This document shows positions 1 to 7,001 of a stretch of 27,047 nt of DNA, piece by piece. Position numbers and translations under genes: made by a program. The notes beneath the pieces were generated by a model that was given only the letters and a program-made list of their open reading frames with translations, had not been told where the DNA came from and searched no databases. The stretch's first letter is position 1. Every line of letters begins with the position of its first letter. The DNA is from Dietzia timorensis. Its GTDB lineage: Bacteria; Actinomycetota; Actinomycetes; Mycobacteriales; Mycobacteriaceae. Where the stretch lies: NCBI RefSeq assembly GCF_020742175.1, contig NZ_DYXM01000041.1, forward strand, positions 1 through 27,047, given 5' to 3'.

Positions 1-995
1 GCCTCCGACGTCACGAGTGGGCCGTAGTCGGCCTTCGAATCGTGGCTGTGGCCCACGCGCAGTTCGCGGGCCTTTTCCGCGATCTTCTCCACCAGGGCTT
101 CGGCGGTCTTCTCGCCGACGGGCACGACGACGGAAATCGCCATGCACCGTTCGCCGGCGGAACCGAACCCGGCGCCCACGAGTGCGTCGGCGGCCTGGTC
201 GAGATCGGCATCGGGCATGACGATCGCGTGGTTCTTCGCTCCGCCGAAGCACTGCGCGCGCTTACCGTTTCGGGCGGCCTCCGTGTAGATGTACTGCGCA
301 ATCGGCGTCGAACCGACAAAACCCACGGCCTGGACGGTCTCGTTTTCCAAGATCGCGTCGACAGCCTCCTTGTCGCCGTGCACTACCTGCAGCACGCCGT
401 CGGGAAGGCCTGCCTCCGTGAGCAGCTCGGCCAGGCGCACGGGAACCGAGGGGTCCCGCTCGGACGGCTTGAGAATGAACGCGTTGCCGCAGGCCAGCGC
501 GGGCCCGAGCTTCCACAGTGGGATCATCGCCGGGAAGTTGAACGGGGTGATCCCGGCTACGACGCCGAGAGGCTGGCGCATCGAGTACACGTCGATGCCC
601 GTCCCTGCGCCCTGCGAGTATTCGCCCTTGACCAGGTGTGGCGCGGCGATGCAGAACTCGATGACCTCGAGACCGCGCTGGATATCTCCGTGCGCGTCGG
701 GCACCGTCTTGCCGTGCTCGATCGACAACAGCCGAGCGAGCTCGTCGGCGTTCTGGTTGACGAGGTCCACGAACCGCATGAGCACGCGGGCGCGCTTTTG
801 CGGATTGGTCGCGGCCCAACCCGGCTGCGCCTTCGCGGCGCGGGCAATGGCATCGTCGACCTCGGCGCGCGACGCCAACGGGACGAGCGCCTGCGCCCGG
901 CCGAGGCTCGGGTTGAGCACCTCGGCCTCGCGGCCGCCTCCCCCGTCCACGCGCTTGCCATCGATGTAATGCGAAATCCTGCGAAGCTCGGCCAT
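1..995 (-). CDS. mmsA: Methylmalonate-semialdehyde dehydrogenase (CoA-acylating), partial
   Basis: The start is ATG at 995 and the reading frame stays open to the window edge, so about 331 N-terminal residues of a protein usually near 500 are present. The family oxidises methylmalonate or malonate semialdehyde to propionyl- or acetyl-CoA with NAD+ and CoA, in valine, thymine and inositol breakdown. Visible marks are the NAD-binding ITPFNFPAM stretch near residue 149, FVGST near 226, and the catalytic cysteine at about 284 in GSAGERCMA. GGAKNHA (about 251-257) replaces the usual ELGGK and lacks the general-base glutamate of ordinary aldehyde dehydrogenases, which is a signature of CoA-acylating MmsA. 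A ribosome site AAAGGAAGG lies 5 nt before the ATG. Its downstream partners are outside the window. Confidence 0.93.
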   Translation of the reverse strand, partial: MAELRRISHYIDGKRVDGGGGREAEVLNPSLGRAQALVPLASRAEVDDAIARAAKAQPGWAATNPQKRARVLMRFVDLVNQNADELARLLSIEHGKTVPDAHGDIQRGLEVIEFCIAAPHLVKGEYSQGAGTGIDVYSMRQPLGVVAGITPFNFPAMIPLWKLGPALACGNAFILKPSERDPSVPVRLAELLTEAGLPDGVLQVVHGDKEAVDAILENETVQAVGFVGSTPIAQYIYTEAARNGKRAQCFGGAKNHAIVMPDADLDQAADALVGAGFGSAGERCMAISVVVPVGEKTAEALVEKIAEKARELRVGHSHDSKADYGPLVTSE

Positions 996-1042
996 AAGTG
1001 CCTTCCTTTGACGAAAGTCGGTGCTTCTACGTGATGAGCGCC

Positions 1043-1071
1043 ACAATACAGCTCCCGCGCCCAGGATTCCA
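1043..1071 (-). promoter_or_regulatory. Likely mmsA promoter
   Basis: On the minus strand a good -10 TATTGT (1048-1043) lies 17 nt downstream of TGGAAT (1071-1066), giving a leader of about 40 nt that contains the mmsA ribosome site. A short dyad TTAG-CA-CTAA (1077-1086) sits just upstream of the -35. The -35 is weak. Confidence 0.45.
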
Positions 1072-1127
1072 GTGAATTAGCACTAACCGTTATCGCTTCG
1101 TCTTCTCATTCCCGCACACCCGCGTGC

Positions 1128-1140
1128 CACTATGGAAGCG
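1128..1140 (+). promoter_or_regulatory. -10 element of a leaderless mug transcript
   Basis: CACTAT (1128-1133) is followed by exactly 7 nt and then ATG at 1141. No ribosome site precedes either this ATG or the earlier in-frame ATG at 1132, which lies inside the hexamer. The same layout recurs at many genes in this window and decides the start at 1141. Confidence 0.55.
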
Positions 1141-1794
1141 ATGTCAGAACCGTTTATTCCTCGCCGCCCCTCACCGATGGGTGGGCGCAAGCCCACGAAT
1201 GCCGACCTGCCGGCGTTCGCCACCCCGGACCCCGATTCCATAGACGACGTACTTCCCGCGCCCGGAGTCCGGCTTCGCATGCTCATCGTCGGGGTCAATC
1301 CGGGCTTATGGACTGCTGCGGTCAACGGACCTTTCGCGAGACCCGGCAACCGCTTTTGGCCTTCGTTACACCGCGCGGGCCTCACCGCGCACCAGATCGA
1401 TGCCTCGCTGGGATTGTCCGATGACGACGCACGCCACCTCACCCTCCGCGGGATCGGAATCACCAACCTCGTGGGACGTGCGACGACGCGGGCCGACGAA
1501 CTGAGCAACGACGAGCTTCGCGCCGGGGGCCGCCGGCTTGTCGAGCGCCTGCCGCAACTGCGACCCGACGTCGTCGCGGTCGCAGGGATTACCGCATTCC
1601 GGGTGGCGTTCGACAACCGCAAAGCCGTGCTCGGCGAACAAGACACCGCGGCGATTCCCGGGTGGCCGGGCGAGGTGCGCCTCTGGGCGGTGCCGCAGCC
1701 CAGCGGTCTCAATGCCCACGAGAACATCGATTCGCTGGCGGCCAAATGGCAGTCGGTGTGGGAAGCGGCGACGGCTGCGTCCGACGAAGGATGA
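1141..1794 (+). CDS. mug: G/U mismatch-specific DNA glycosylase (Mug/MUG-like)
   Basis: A 217-residue uracil-DNA-glycosylase superfamily enzyme of the Mug/TDG branch, which removes uracil and ethenocytosine from mismatches in base-excision repair. The active-site strand appears as GVNPGL about 45 residues in (Mug normally has GINPG, with Asn as catalytic residue). NRFWP follows, where the family has its flipped-base pocket. PQPSGLNAH near the C-terminus matches the Mug intercalating motif NPSGLN. The start at 1141 is preferred over 1132 because of the -10 element spaced 7 nt before it. It stands alone, with mmsA divergent and fadD downstream under its own leader. Length is slightly above E. 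coli Mug, as is common in actinobacteria. Confidence 0.9.
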   Translation: MSEPFIPRRPSPMGGRKPTNADLPAFATPDPDSIDDVLPAPGVRLRMLIVGVNPGLWTAAVNGPFARPGNRFWPSLHRAGLTAHQIDASLGLSDDDARHLTLRGIGITNLVGRATTRADELSNDELRAGGRRLVERLPQLRPDVVAVAGITAFRVAFDNRKAVLGEQDTAAIPGWPGEVRLWAVPQPSGLNAHENIDSLAAKWQSVWEAATAASDEG

Positions 1795-1805
1795 GTACGA
1801 CACAT

Positions 1806-1901
1806 ACATCCGGTTGCTCAGCCCAGTGCTCGGTCTAACAAAGCGCATTATCTGGGAATTCACAGGTACGTTGTCGGATGTAGACCGACGAAAGACATCC
1901 G
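1806..1901 (+). promoter_or_regulatory. fadD leader with three ACATCCG repeats (candidate operator)
   Basis: The mug-fadD gap (1795-1926) carries three copies of a 7-mer. They are ACATCCG at 1806-1812, its complement CGGATGT at 1875-1881, and ACATCCG again at 1895-1901. The last two form a dyad with a 13-nt spacer, ending 25 nt before the fadD start codon. This looks like a repressor site in the 5' region of an acyl-CoA ligase gene. The regulator is unknown, and I see no convincing -35/-10 pair. Confidence 0.4.
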
Positions 1902-1926
1902 AATTACGCGCCATGGAGGATCGCCT

Positions 1927-3648
1927 GTGAGCCCGATCGCCGACACCACCGACAAGATCTGGAAGAACTCTTACGCCGACGGGGTGCCATTGCAGCTCGA
2001 TTACGGGCACGACACCCTTGTCGACACGTTCGGAGAGGCGGTCAAGAAGTACCGCAAGCGCAGCGCGCTGTCTTTCTTCGGCAAGTCGACCACGTACGGC
2101 GAGCTCGGTGAGAAGGTGCTCCGCTTCGCTGCGGTCCTCCACGCAAAGGGCGTGCGCTCAGGGGATACGGTCGCGCTCGTCCTGCCGAACAGTCCGCAGA
2201 ACGTGATCGCGTTCTGGGCGACGCTGTCACTCGGGGCGTGCGCGGTCCAACACAATCCGCTGTATACGGCAGCCGAGCTCACCGCACCGTTCCAGGACCA
2301 TGCCGCGAAGGTGGCAGTCGTGTGGAACAAGGCCGCAGACACCATCGACAAGGTCGCCGCGGAGACGCCCGTCGAGACGATTATCGCGGTCGACCTCATC
2401 GCGGAGATGCCGCTTTCGAAGCGGATCCCGCTCGCGCTTCCGCTCCCGCCGCTGCGCAAGATGCGCGCCCAGCTCAGCGAGAAGGCGCCACAGCACGAGG
2501 ACTTCAACTGCCTCCTGGACAAGGCCTCGGCACGCAAGGGCAAGAAGGTCACGAAGGCCGCCGAGGTCACCGAGTCCGGGGCGGCGCTCATGCTCTACAC
2601 CTCCGGCACCACGGGCAAGCCCAAGGGCGTGCCGCTCAGCCACGAGAACCTGCGCGCCAACGTCAAGCAGGGCATCGCCTGGGTGCCCACGCTGCGCGAA
2701 AACATCCAGCACGTCATGCTCGCCGCGTTGCCGATGTTCCACGCCTACGGGCTCACCCTCAACATGACGCTCGCGCCGTTCATCGGCGGCCAGATCATCC
2801 TGCTGCCCTCGCCCACCAAGGAACTGCTCACCGATGCGCTGAAGAACCATTCGCTCACATGGGTGCCCGGCGTGCCGGCGCTCTACAACACGATCCTCGA
2901 TATCGCCGAGTCCAAGGGATATGCGCTGGATAACGTGCGCGCGGCGTTCTCCGGGGCGGCTTCACTTCCGACCGACGTCATCGAGCGGTGGGAGAAGACG
3001 ACGGGCAGCGTTCTCATCGAGGGCTACGGGCTGTCCGAGACCTCCCCGATTCTCGTCATCAACCCGGCGAACGAGGACCGGCGCCCCGGCTACATCGGGT
3101 TGCCGATCCCCGATACCGACATCAAGTTCGTGAGCACCGAGGACCCGACCGTCGAGGTGGGGATCGGCGAGGAGGGCGAGATCATCGCGAAGGGCCCGCA
3201 GGTGTTCGGCGGGTACCTCAACCGCCCGGAGGCCAACGAGGAGTCGTTCGTCGACGGCTGGTTCCGCACGGGTGACGTCGGGGTCATGGATTCGGACGGG
3301 TTCATCAAGATCGTCTCCCGCGTGAAGGAGATGATCATCACCGGCGGATTCAACGTGCACCCGCAGGAAGTCGAGGATGTAATCGCGCAGGTCGACTCCA
3401 TTGAGAAGGTCGCCGTGGTCGGCGTTCCCAAGGACGACGGTTCCGAGAAGGTCGTCGCTGCGGTCGTCCTCGCCGACGGCGCGACGCTCGACGTCGACGC
3501 GCTGAGGAAGCACTGCCAGGAGAACCTCACCCGCTATAAGGTGCCGCGCGAGTTCTACGCCTTCGACGAACTCGCCGAGGACCAGCTTGGCAAGATCCGC
3601 CGCGTCGAGGTGCGCCAGCAGGTGCTGGACATGCTCGACGAGGCGTGA
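1927..3648 (+). CDS. fadD: Long-chain fatty-acid-CoA ligase (FadD family)
   Basis: A 573-residue member of the AMP-binding (ANL) superfamily that activates a fatty acid via an acyl-adenylate and then forms the CoA thioester. The P-loop YTSGTTGKPKG lies near residue 224. GYGLSET (A5 motif), WFRTGDVG (A7) and VKEMIITGGFNVHP (A8 hinge) follow in order. The adenylation lysine is in LGKIRR near the C-terminus. The start is GTG at 1927, supported by GGAGGA 6 nt upstream. Which of the many actinobacterial FadD paralogues it matches, and its chain length, cannot be read from sequence. It is transcribed alone, with a repeat-bearing leader in front and an inverted repeat behind. Confidence 0.92.
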   Translation: MSPIADTTDKIWKNSYADGVPLQLDYGHDTLVDTFGEAVKKYRKRSALSFFGKSTTYGELGEKVLRFAAVLHAKGVRSGDTVALVLPNSPQNVIAFWATLSLGACAVQHNPLYTAAELTAPFQDHAAKVAVVWNKAADTIDKVAAETPVETIIAVDLIAEMPLSKRIPLALPLPPLRKMRAQLSEKAPQHEDFNCLLDKASARKGKKVTKAAEVTESGAALMLYTSGTTGKPKGVPLSHENLRANVKQGIAWVPTLRENIQHVMLAALPMFHAYGLTLNMTLAPFIGGQIILLPSPTKELLTDALKNHSLTWVPGVPALYNTILDIAESKGYALDNVRAAFSGAASLPTDVIERWEKTTGSVLIEGYGLSETSPILVINPANEDRRPGYIGLPIPDTDIKFVSTEDPTVEVGIGEEGEIIAKGPQVFGGYLNRPEANEESFVDGWFRTGDVGVMDSDGFIKIVSRVKEMIITGGFNVHPQEVEDVIAQVDSIEKVAVVGVPKDDGSEKVVAAVVLADGATLDVDALRKHCQENLTRYKVPREFYAFDELAEDQLGKIRRVEVRQQVLDMLDEA

Positions 3649-3692
3649 TCTGGACGGTGCGCCCGAGGCGCGGGGCCCACACAGCGAACTAT

Positions 3693-3728
3693 GAGCGGCG
3701 TCGTAGGTTCATCCATGCGGCGCCGCTC
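3693..3728 (+). terminator. Inverted repeat after fadD, possible terminator
   Basis: GAGCGGCG (3693-3700) pairs with CGCCGCTC (3721-3728) across a 20-nt loop, 45 nt past the fadD stop. The right arm can alternatively fold into the 10-bp palindrome GCGGCGCCGC (3717-3726). There is no T-tract, so it could equally be a regulatory site for the small gene downstream. Confidence 0.35.
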
Positions 3729-3783
3729 ATTCTTGATATGAGTACTCCGCTGCCGGCGGGGAACCAGCTATCGAGGAGGATCC

Positions 3784-4035
3784 ATGTTCGCCGCGCGAGG
3801 CAACCACGCACCCACCTACACGGACGAGAAGATCTTTTCGACGACGCTCTACCCTCGCTCCACGGACAGCGACTGGCGCGAGATCGTCATCCGCGCGCGC
3901 AGCCAGGAGGAAGCCGACAGGCTTGCCTCGCGAGTCGAGGAAGGCGGCTACTCGGGGATCTTCCTCATCTCCCCCGCTCGCGCCTGCGCACGACTCGTCG
4001 ACGAATGGGGGCGGGTGTTTCGCGTCGGGCACTGA
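3784..4035 (+). CDS. Small hypothetical protein (83 aa)
   Basis: I do not recognise this protein. It has a strong ribosome site (GAGGAGG, 3773-3779) close to ATG 3784. It reads as a compact alpha/beta protein without membrane segment or signal peptide. The early part is polar (HAPTYTDEKIF), followed by a strand (WREIVIRA), a charged helix (SQEEADRLASRVEE) and a second strand (GIFLIS). That order could suit a small ferredoxin-like or DUF-type fold. It lies between fadD on the same strand and convergent atuA, with only 26 bases to the atuA stop. Codon use matches its neighbours, so I regard it as a real gene of unknown role. Confidence 0.7.
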   Translation: MFAARGNHAPTYTDEKIFSTTLYPRSTDSDWREIVIRARSQEEADRLASRVEEGGYSGIFLISPARACARLVDEWGRVFRVGH

Positions 4036-4061
4036 CCGCGCGACGCCGACGCAGATTCGGG

Positions 4062-5540
4062 TTAGGGGCTGACCTCGAGCATCTCGGCCGGCACGTCCAC
4101 GTCGGCGCGCCGCAGCTCGTCGCCGATCGAGGCCATCGTCCGCGAGATGATCTCCGGCGCCGCGCCGTCAACCACAAAGTTGACCGAGCGCAGGTTGGGA
4201 AGTTCGTAGCGCTTTTTGACGTAGCCGGACACGGCCGGCAGGGCCGCTTCGATCGCGGGGATGTCGAATGCTTCGCGCAGCCACGCGAACGCGGCGTCGT
4301 CCCACACCCAGATCGCAATGTTGCAGCCCGCTCCGACGGCGCCGATGCGCACGCCCGCGAGCGTGCCGAGCGCGGTGGGACGGGTGCGGCCACCGGGGAC
4401 CGTCGCGTCGAGTTCGGGCACGAGAGTCAGCGCGTCGCGCGCATCCCCCTTGCCCACCGGCGCTGTGCGCAAGGGGCCGCCGACTGGCTCGTTGGAGCCG
4501 TTGGGATGTGTGACGACGCAGGTCGAAAGCTCACGGGAGAGCCAGCGCAGCTCTCGGCGCACGAGGGAATCGTCGCCTGCCGCGGTCTCCCAAACGAACA
4601 CGACCGCCTGCGCGTCCGGCGGTAGCTCGCCGCGAGCGCCGCGCAGGACGACACGATCGAAGCCTTCCTGGCCGATCCCAATGCTGTCGATACGCAGGAC
4701 CACATCCGGCGAGGGGTAGCGTGCGCCACCGATGCCGTCGAGAAGCTGATCGGTGACGGTGCCGACGGTGACCGAACCCATCGCTCCGGGATGCCGGGTG
4801 ATGATGGCGGTGCCGTCGGCATGGATCTCGGCGACCGGATAGCCGCCGGCGACCGGGTCGATCGTCGAACGCGTCTGGTCGGTAGAGCCACGGGAGGTGC
4901 CCGTGGCGCCCGGCCCGCCGGAGATGACGTGTCCGACGGCCACGGCGCCGGCGAGCGCGTCGAGATTGTCGCGGGTCCAACGGTGGTGGGCGATCGCGGC
5001 GCCGAGGACGAGCGCCTCCCGGGATACGCGACCGGTGATGACGATCTGCGCACCGCCGTCGAGCGCGTGCGCGATACCGAAGGCGCCGTACGAGACGGTC
5101 GCGACCTTCGGCTCGGGCTCGTCCGCGGGGACCTGCCCGGCAAGCTGGTCGGGCGTGCAGTGCCCAGCATCGATCCACGACACCGCGATATCCGCCCCGC
5201 GCGCTGCGAGGAGCTCGCTGACCTTGATCGCGAGAGCCTCGGGCGCGAGTGCGCCGGCGTTGGTGACGATCGTGACGCCGCGGTCCGCGACCATATCGAC
5301 CACGTATTCGAGCTGGGTGAGAAATGTGGTCTCGAAGCCGTCTCCACCCGCGGCCACCTCGTCCGCGAGACGCACCATCGCGACATCGGAGAGCAGGTCC
5401 ATCGCCAACACGTCGAACTGGGAACCGGCGATGAAGTCGCGCATCGCGCCCGCCCGGTCTTGGCGGCGTGCGGACATGTTGGCGATACGCAGTGCGGCAT
5501 TGCCGCGGGCCTGCGACGCCTGCGCGACGGGCTGGGTCAT
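4062..5540 (-). CDS. AtuA-family protein (DUF1446), acyclic terpene utilisation-like
   Basis: A 492-residue protein of the AtuA/DUF1446 family. The founding member is needed for citronellol/geraniol breakdown in Pseudomonas, but its biochemistry is unsettled. Family hallmarks are the N-terminal strand entering FDVLAMDLLSDVAM, TNAGALAP near residue 105, WIDAGHCTPDQL, a middle ITGRVS segment, and a Gly-rich stretch near HPGAMGSV. The start is ATG 5540 rather than the upstream 5570, because AAGGAGG lies 5 nt before 5540. None of the other Atu-pathway genes (acyl-CoA carboxylase, lyase, dehydrogenase) is adjacent, so a terpene role here is only inferred from family. It may be regulated from the dyad at 5578-5600. 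A -10-like TACGGT (5575-5570) would give a 23-nt leader. Confidence 0.82.
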   Translation of the reverse strand: MTQPVAQASQARGNAALRIANMSARRQDRAGAMRDFIAGSQFDVLAMDLLSDVAMVRLADEVAAGGDGFETTFLTQLEYVVDMVADRGVTIVTNAGALAPEALAIKVSELLAARGADIAVSWIDAGHCTPDQLAGQVPADEPEPKVATVSYGAFGIAHALDGGAQIVITGRVSREALVLGAAIAHHRWTRDNLDALAGAVAVGHVISGGPGATGTSRGSTDQTRSTIDPVAGGYPVAEIHADGTAIITRHPGAMGSVTVGTVTDQLLDGIGGARYPSPDVVLRIDSIGIGQEGFDRVVLRGARGELPPDAQAVVFVWETAAGDDSLVRRELRWLSRELSTCVVTHPNGSNEPVGGPLRTAPVGKGDARDALTLVPELDATVPGGRTRPTALGTLAGVRIGAVGAGCNIAIWVWDDAAFAWLREAFDIPAIEAALPAVSGYVKKRYELPNLRSVNFVVDGAAPEIISRTMASIGDELRRADVDVPAEMLEVSP

Positions 5541-5577
5541 CCTCGCCTCCTTCTCAAAGTATGTCTCCAACCGTACC

Positions 5578-5600
5578 GCCGTCGCAGGCCGTGCGACGGC
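5578..5600. promoter_or_regulatory. Perfect 9-5-9 inverted repeat between divergent promoters
   Basis: GCCGTCGCA (5578-5586) and TGCGACGGC (5592-5600) are exact complements across a 5-nt centre. The site lies between the candidate -10 of atuA (5575-5570) and that of the methyltransferase gene (5608-5613), where it would cover the -35 region of both. A shared operator is the simplest reading. A hairpin in neither mRNA is expected, because both transcripts start outside it. Confidence 0.55.
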
Positions 5601-5607
5601 AACCGGC

Positions 5608-5620
5608 TAGGTTGGATTCC
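5608..5620 (+). promoter_or_regulatory. -10 element of leaderless methyltransferase gene
   Basis: TAGGTT (5608-5613) stands 7 nt before ATG 5621, and no ribosome site is present. This fixes the start at 5621 although the reading frame is open well upstream. Confidence 0.6.
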
Positions 5621-6310
5621 ATGATCGTTCCCGCCATCCCGCAGTCCGCGCTCGACGTCTTCGAGTCCACGAAGGGTTTCATGCCGCTGGACGAGGGCCG
5701 CGTGCTGCACGAGATCGCCTACTCGTACCTCGCCGGCGCCGCCGCGGGCGCCCGTCCCGCGGTTGGCGTGGAGATCGGAACCTATGCAGGGCGTTCGACC
5801 GTGCTGCTCGGGGAAGCCGCGCGCGCCGCGGGCGCCCGGATCGTCACCGTCGATCATCATCGCGGCTCCGAGGAGCATCAGGAGGGCTGGGAATATCACG
5901 ACGCCGACCTCGTCGACGCGCACACCGGCCGGATCGAAACGCTCGGTCTCCTCCGTCATACGCTCTGGGATGCGCAGCTCGACGACATCGTCCTCCCGCT
6001 CGTCGGTTCCTCGCCCGCGGCGGCGTCGGTGTGGTCGACCCCAGCGCGCTTCGTGTTCATCGACGGCGGGCACTCGGAAGCGGCCGCCCACGCCGATTTC
6101 GAGGGCTGGGCGCCGTGGGTCGAGATAGGCGGGGCGCTGCTCATCCACGACGTGTTCCCCGACCCGGCGGACGGCGGTCGCCCGCCATTCGAAATCTACG
6201 AACGTGCCCTGGCCACCGGGCAGTTCACCGAGGTCGCCGTCCAGGACTCGTTGCGCGTGCTGCGCCGCGACTCGGGCGAGCTCGGCGCGCCGATGCCGCC
6301 GCGCACGTAA
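5621..6310 (+). CDS. Class I SAM-dependent methyltransferase
   Basis: 229 residues with a Rossmann-type SAM-binding core. Motif I is VGVEIGTYAGRST (about residues 48-60), motif II ends in IVTVDHHR, and RFVFIDGGHSEAAAHAD is the post-motif strand with the acidic/His pair seen in the Methyltransf_24 and O-methyltransferase groups. A late GGALLIHDVFPDP strand completes the fold. The VDHH/DGGHS pattern suits metal-dependent catechol-type or cephalosporin-hydroxylase-like methyltransferases, but the substrate cannot be read. There is no membrane segment. Its stop codon is 10 nt before the GNAT gene and supplies part of that gene's apparent -10, so the two may be partly co-transcribed. It is divergent from atuA. 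Confidence 0.82.
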   Translation: MIVPAIPQSALDVFESTKGFMPLDEGRVLHEIAYSYLAGAAAGARPAVGVEIGTYAGRSTVLLGEAARAAGARIVTVDHHRGSEEHQEGWEYHDADLVDAHTGRIETLGLLRHTLWDAQLDDIVLPLVGSSPAAASVWSTPARFVFIDGGHSEAAAHADFEGWAPWVEIGGALLIHDVFPDPADGGRPPFEIYERALATGQFTEVAVQDSLRVLRRDSGELGAPMPPRT

Positions 6311-6320
6311 TAATCGCGCC
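6308..6320 (+). promoter_or_regulatory. Possible -10 of leaderless GNAT gene, overlapping the upstream stop
   Basis: TAATAAT (6308-6314) begins with the TAA stop codon of the methyltransferase gene and lies 6-7 nt before ATG 6321. No ribosome site precedes this ATG, so either a leaderless transcript or read-through re-initiation is needed. Confidence 0.4.
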
Positions 6321-6881
6321 ATGTTCGACTCACCGTCCATCGATTTTCCCGACCGGATTTCTGCCGAGGGCCTCGAACTGCGCCGGTTACGCGCGCCCGC
6401 GCACGGCGGGGACGCTACAGACGTCGAGGCGATCGACAATGCCGTCGCGCCCGAATCGATCCGCGAGACCTTCTATTACTTCACCTCCATCCCCGCCGGG
6501 GACGGCCGCCTCGCCGAGTTCCTCGCCGAAGCCGTCCCGCGGGTGACGTACGGGGTGTGGAACGGAGTGGATCCACTCGGCAGCACGAGCCTCTATAACT
6601 GGGATCTCGCAGCCCGGACCTGCATGATCGGCTACACCTGGTTATCACCCGCAGCGCGCGGAACCGGCGCCAACGCGAAGGTGAAGGCCGCGCTTTTCGC
6701 CACTCTTACCCAGCACGGCTTCACCGCCGTTCGGCTGCGTGCCGACGTCGACAACACCCGCTCGCGGGCGGCGATGCGGAAGATCGGGGCGCGCGAGGCC
6801 GAGATCGATCCCGCCCCTCGCCTCTACGAGTGGGATCCCGAACGCTGCTCGCGCTCGCAGTACTTCGTCGTCGAGCTCTGA
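6321..6881 (+). CDS. GNAT-family N-acetyltransferase
   Basis: 186 residues resembling the RimJ/RimL branch of GNAT acetyltransferases, which transfer acetyl from acetyl-CoA to amino groups of proteins or small molecules. The core reads GYTWLSPAARGTGANAKVKAALF, the acetyl-CoA pyrophosphate-binding loop (R/Q-x-x-G-x-G/A) with RGTGAN in place. It is followed by AVRLRADVDNTRSRAAMRKIGA, the typical beta6-alpha4 stretch with the asparagine and the SRAAMRKIGA tail. The N-terminal start at 6321 follows the leaderless pattern. It sits 10 nt after the methyltransferase gene, with no evident functional link. The target is unknown. Confidence 0.85.
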   Translation: MFDSPSIDFPDRISAEGLELRRLRAPAHGGDATDVEAIDNAVAPESIRETFYYFTSIPAGDGRLAEFLAEAVPRVTYGVWNGVDPLGSTSLYNWDLAARTCMIGYTWLSPAARGTGANAKVKAALFATLTQHGFTAVRLRADVDNTRSRAAMRKIGAREAEIDPAPRLYEWDPERCSRSQYFVVEL

Positions 6882-6934
6882 GCACCGCGGCGGCGTACAC
6901 CCGAATACACGCCGCCATCTAACCCCGTTGCCGC

Positions 6935-6947
6935 TACACTTCGATAC
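6935..6947 (+). promoter_or_regulatory. -10 element directing a leaderless upstream ORF
   Basis: TACACT (6935-6940) is followed by 7 nt and ATG 6948. The expected transcript would begin at or next to this ATG, 50 nt ahead of the ATPase start. Confidence 0.55.
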
Positions 6948-7001
6948 ATGCATGGCTCGCGCGAACCCGGCGTCCGACGTCATAGGGAGGTCTGTCCATG
7001 A
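6948..7001 (+). CDS. 17-codon leaderless upstream ORF (possible leader peptide)
   Basis: ATG 6948 opens a reading frame encoding MHGSREPGVRRHREVCP, which stops at TGA 6999-7001. The stop overlaps the ATPase start codon as ATGA (6998-7001). The ATPase ribosome site GGGAGG (6985-6990) lies within the small frame. A -10 hexamer 7 nt upstream makes this ATG the predicted first codon of the mRNA. Coupled translation or attenuation is plausible. The single cysteine near the end recalls, weakly, the cysteine-sensing leaders of mycobacteria, but there is no cysteine run. It may also be chance. Confidence 0.45.
   Translation: MHGSREPGVRRHREVCP

Noticed and set aside
42..1034. 330-residue open frame on the plus strand
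   Set aside because: It is antisense to mmsA, which has all family motifs. High GC keeps the opposite frame open.
5468..5620. Longer N-terminus for the methyltransferase
   Set aside because: It would read through the atuA start, the 9-5-9 palindrome and the -10 element, and its residues are not protein-like.
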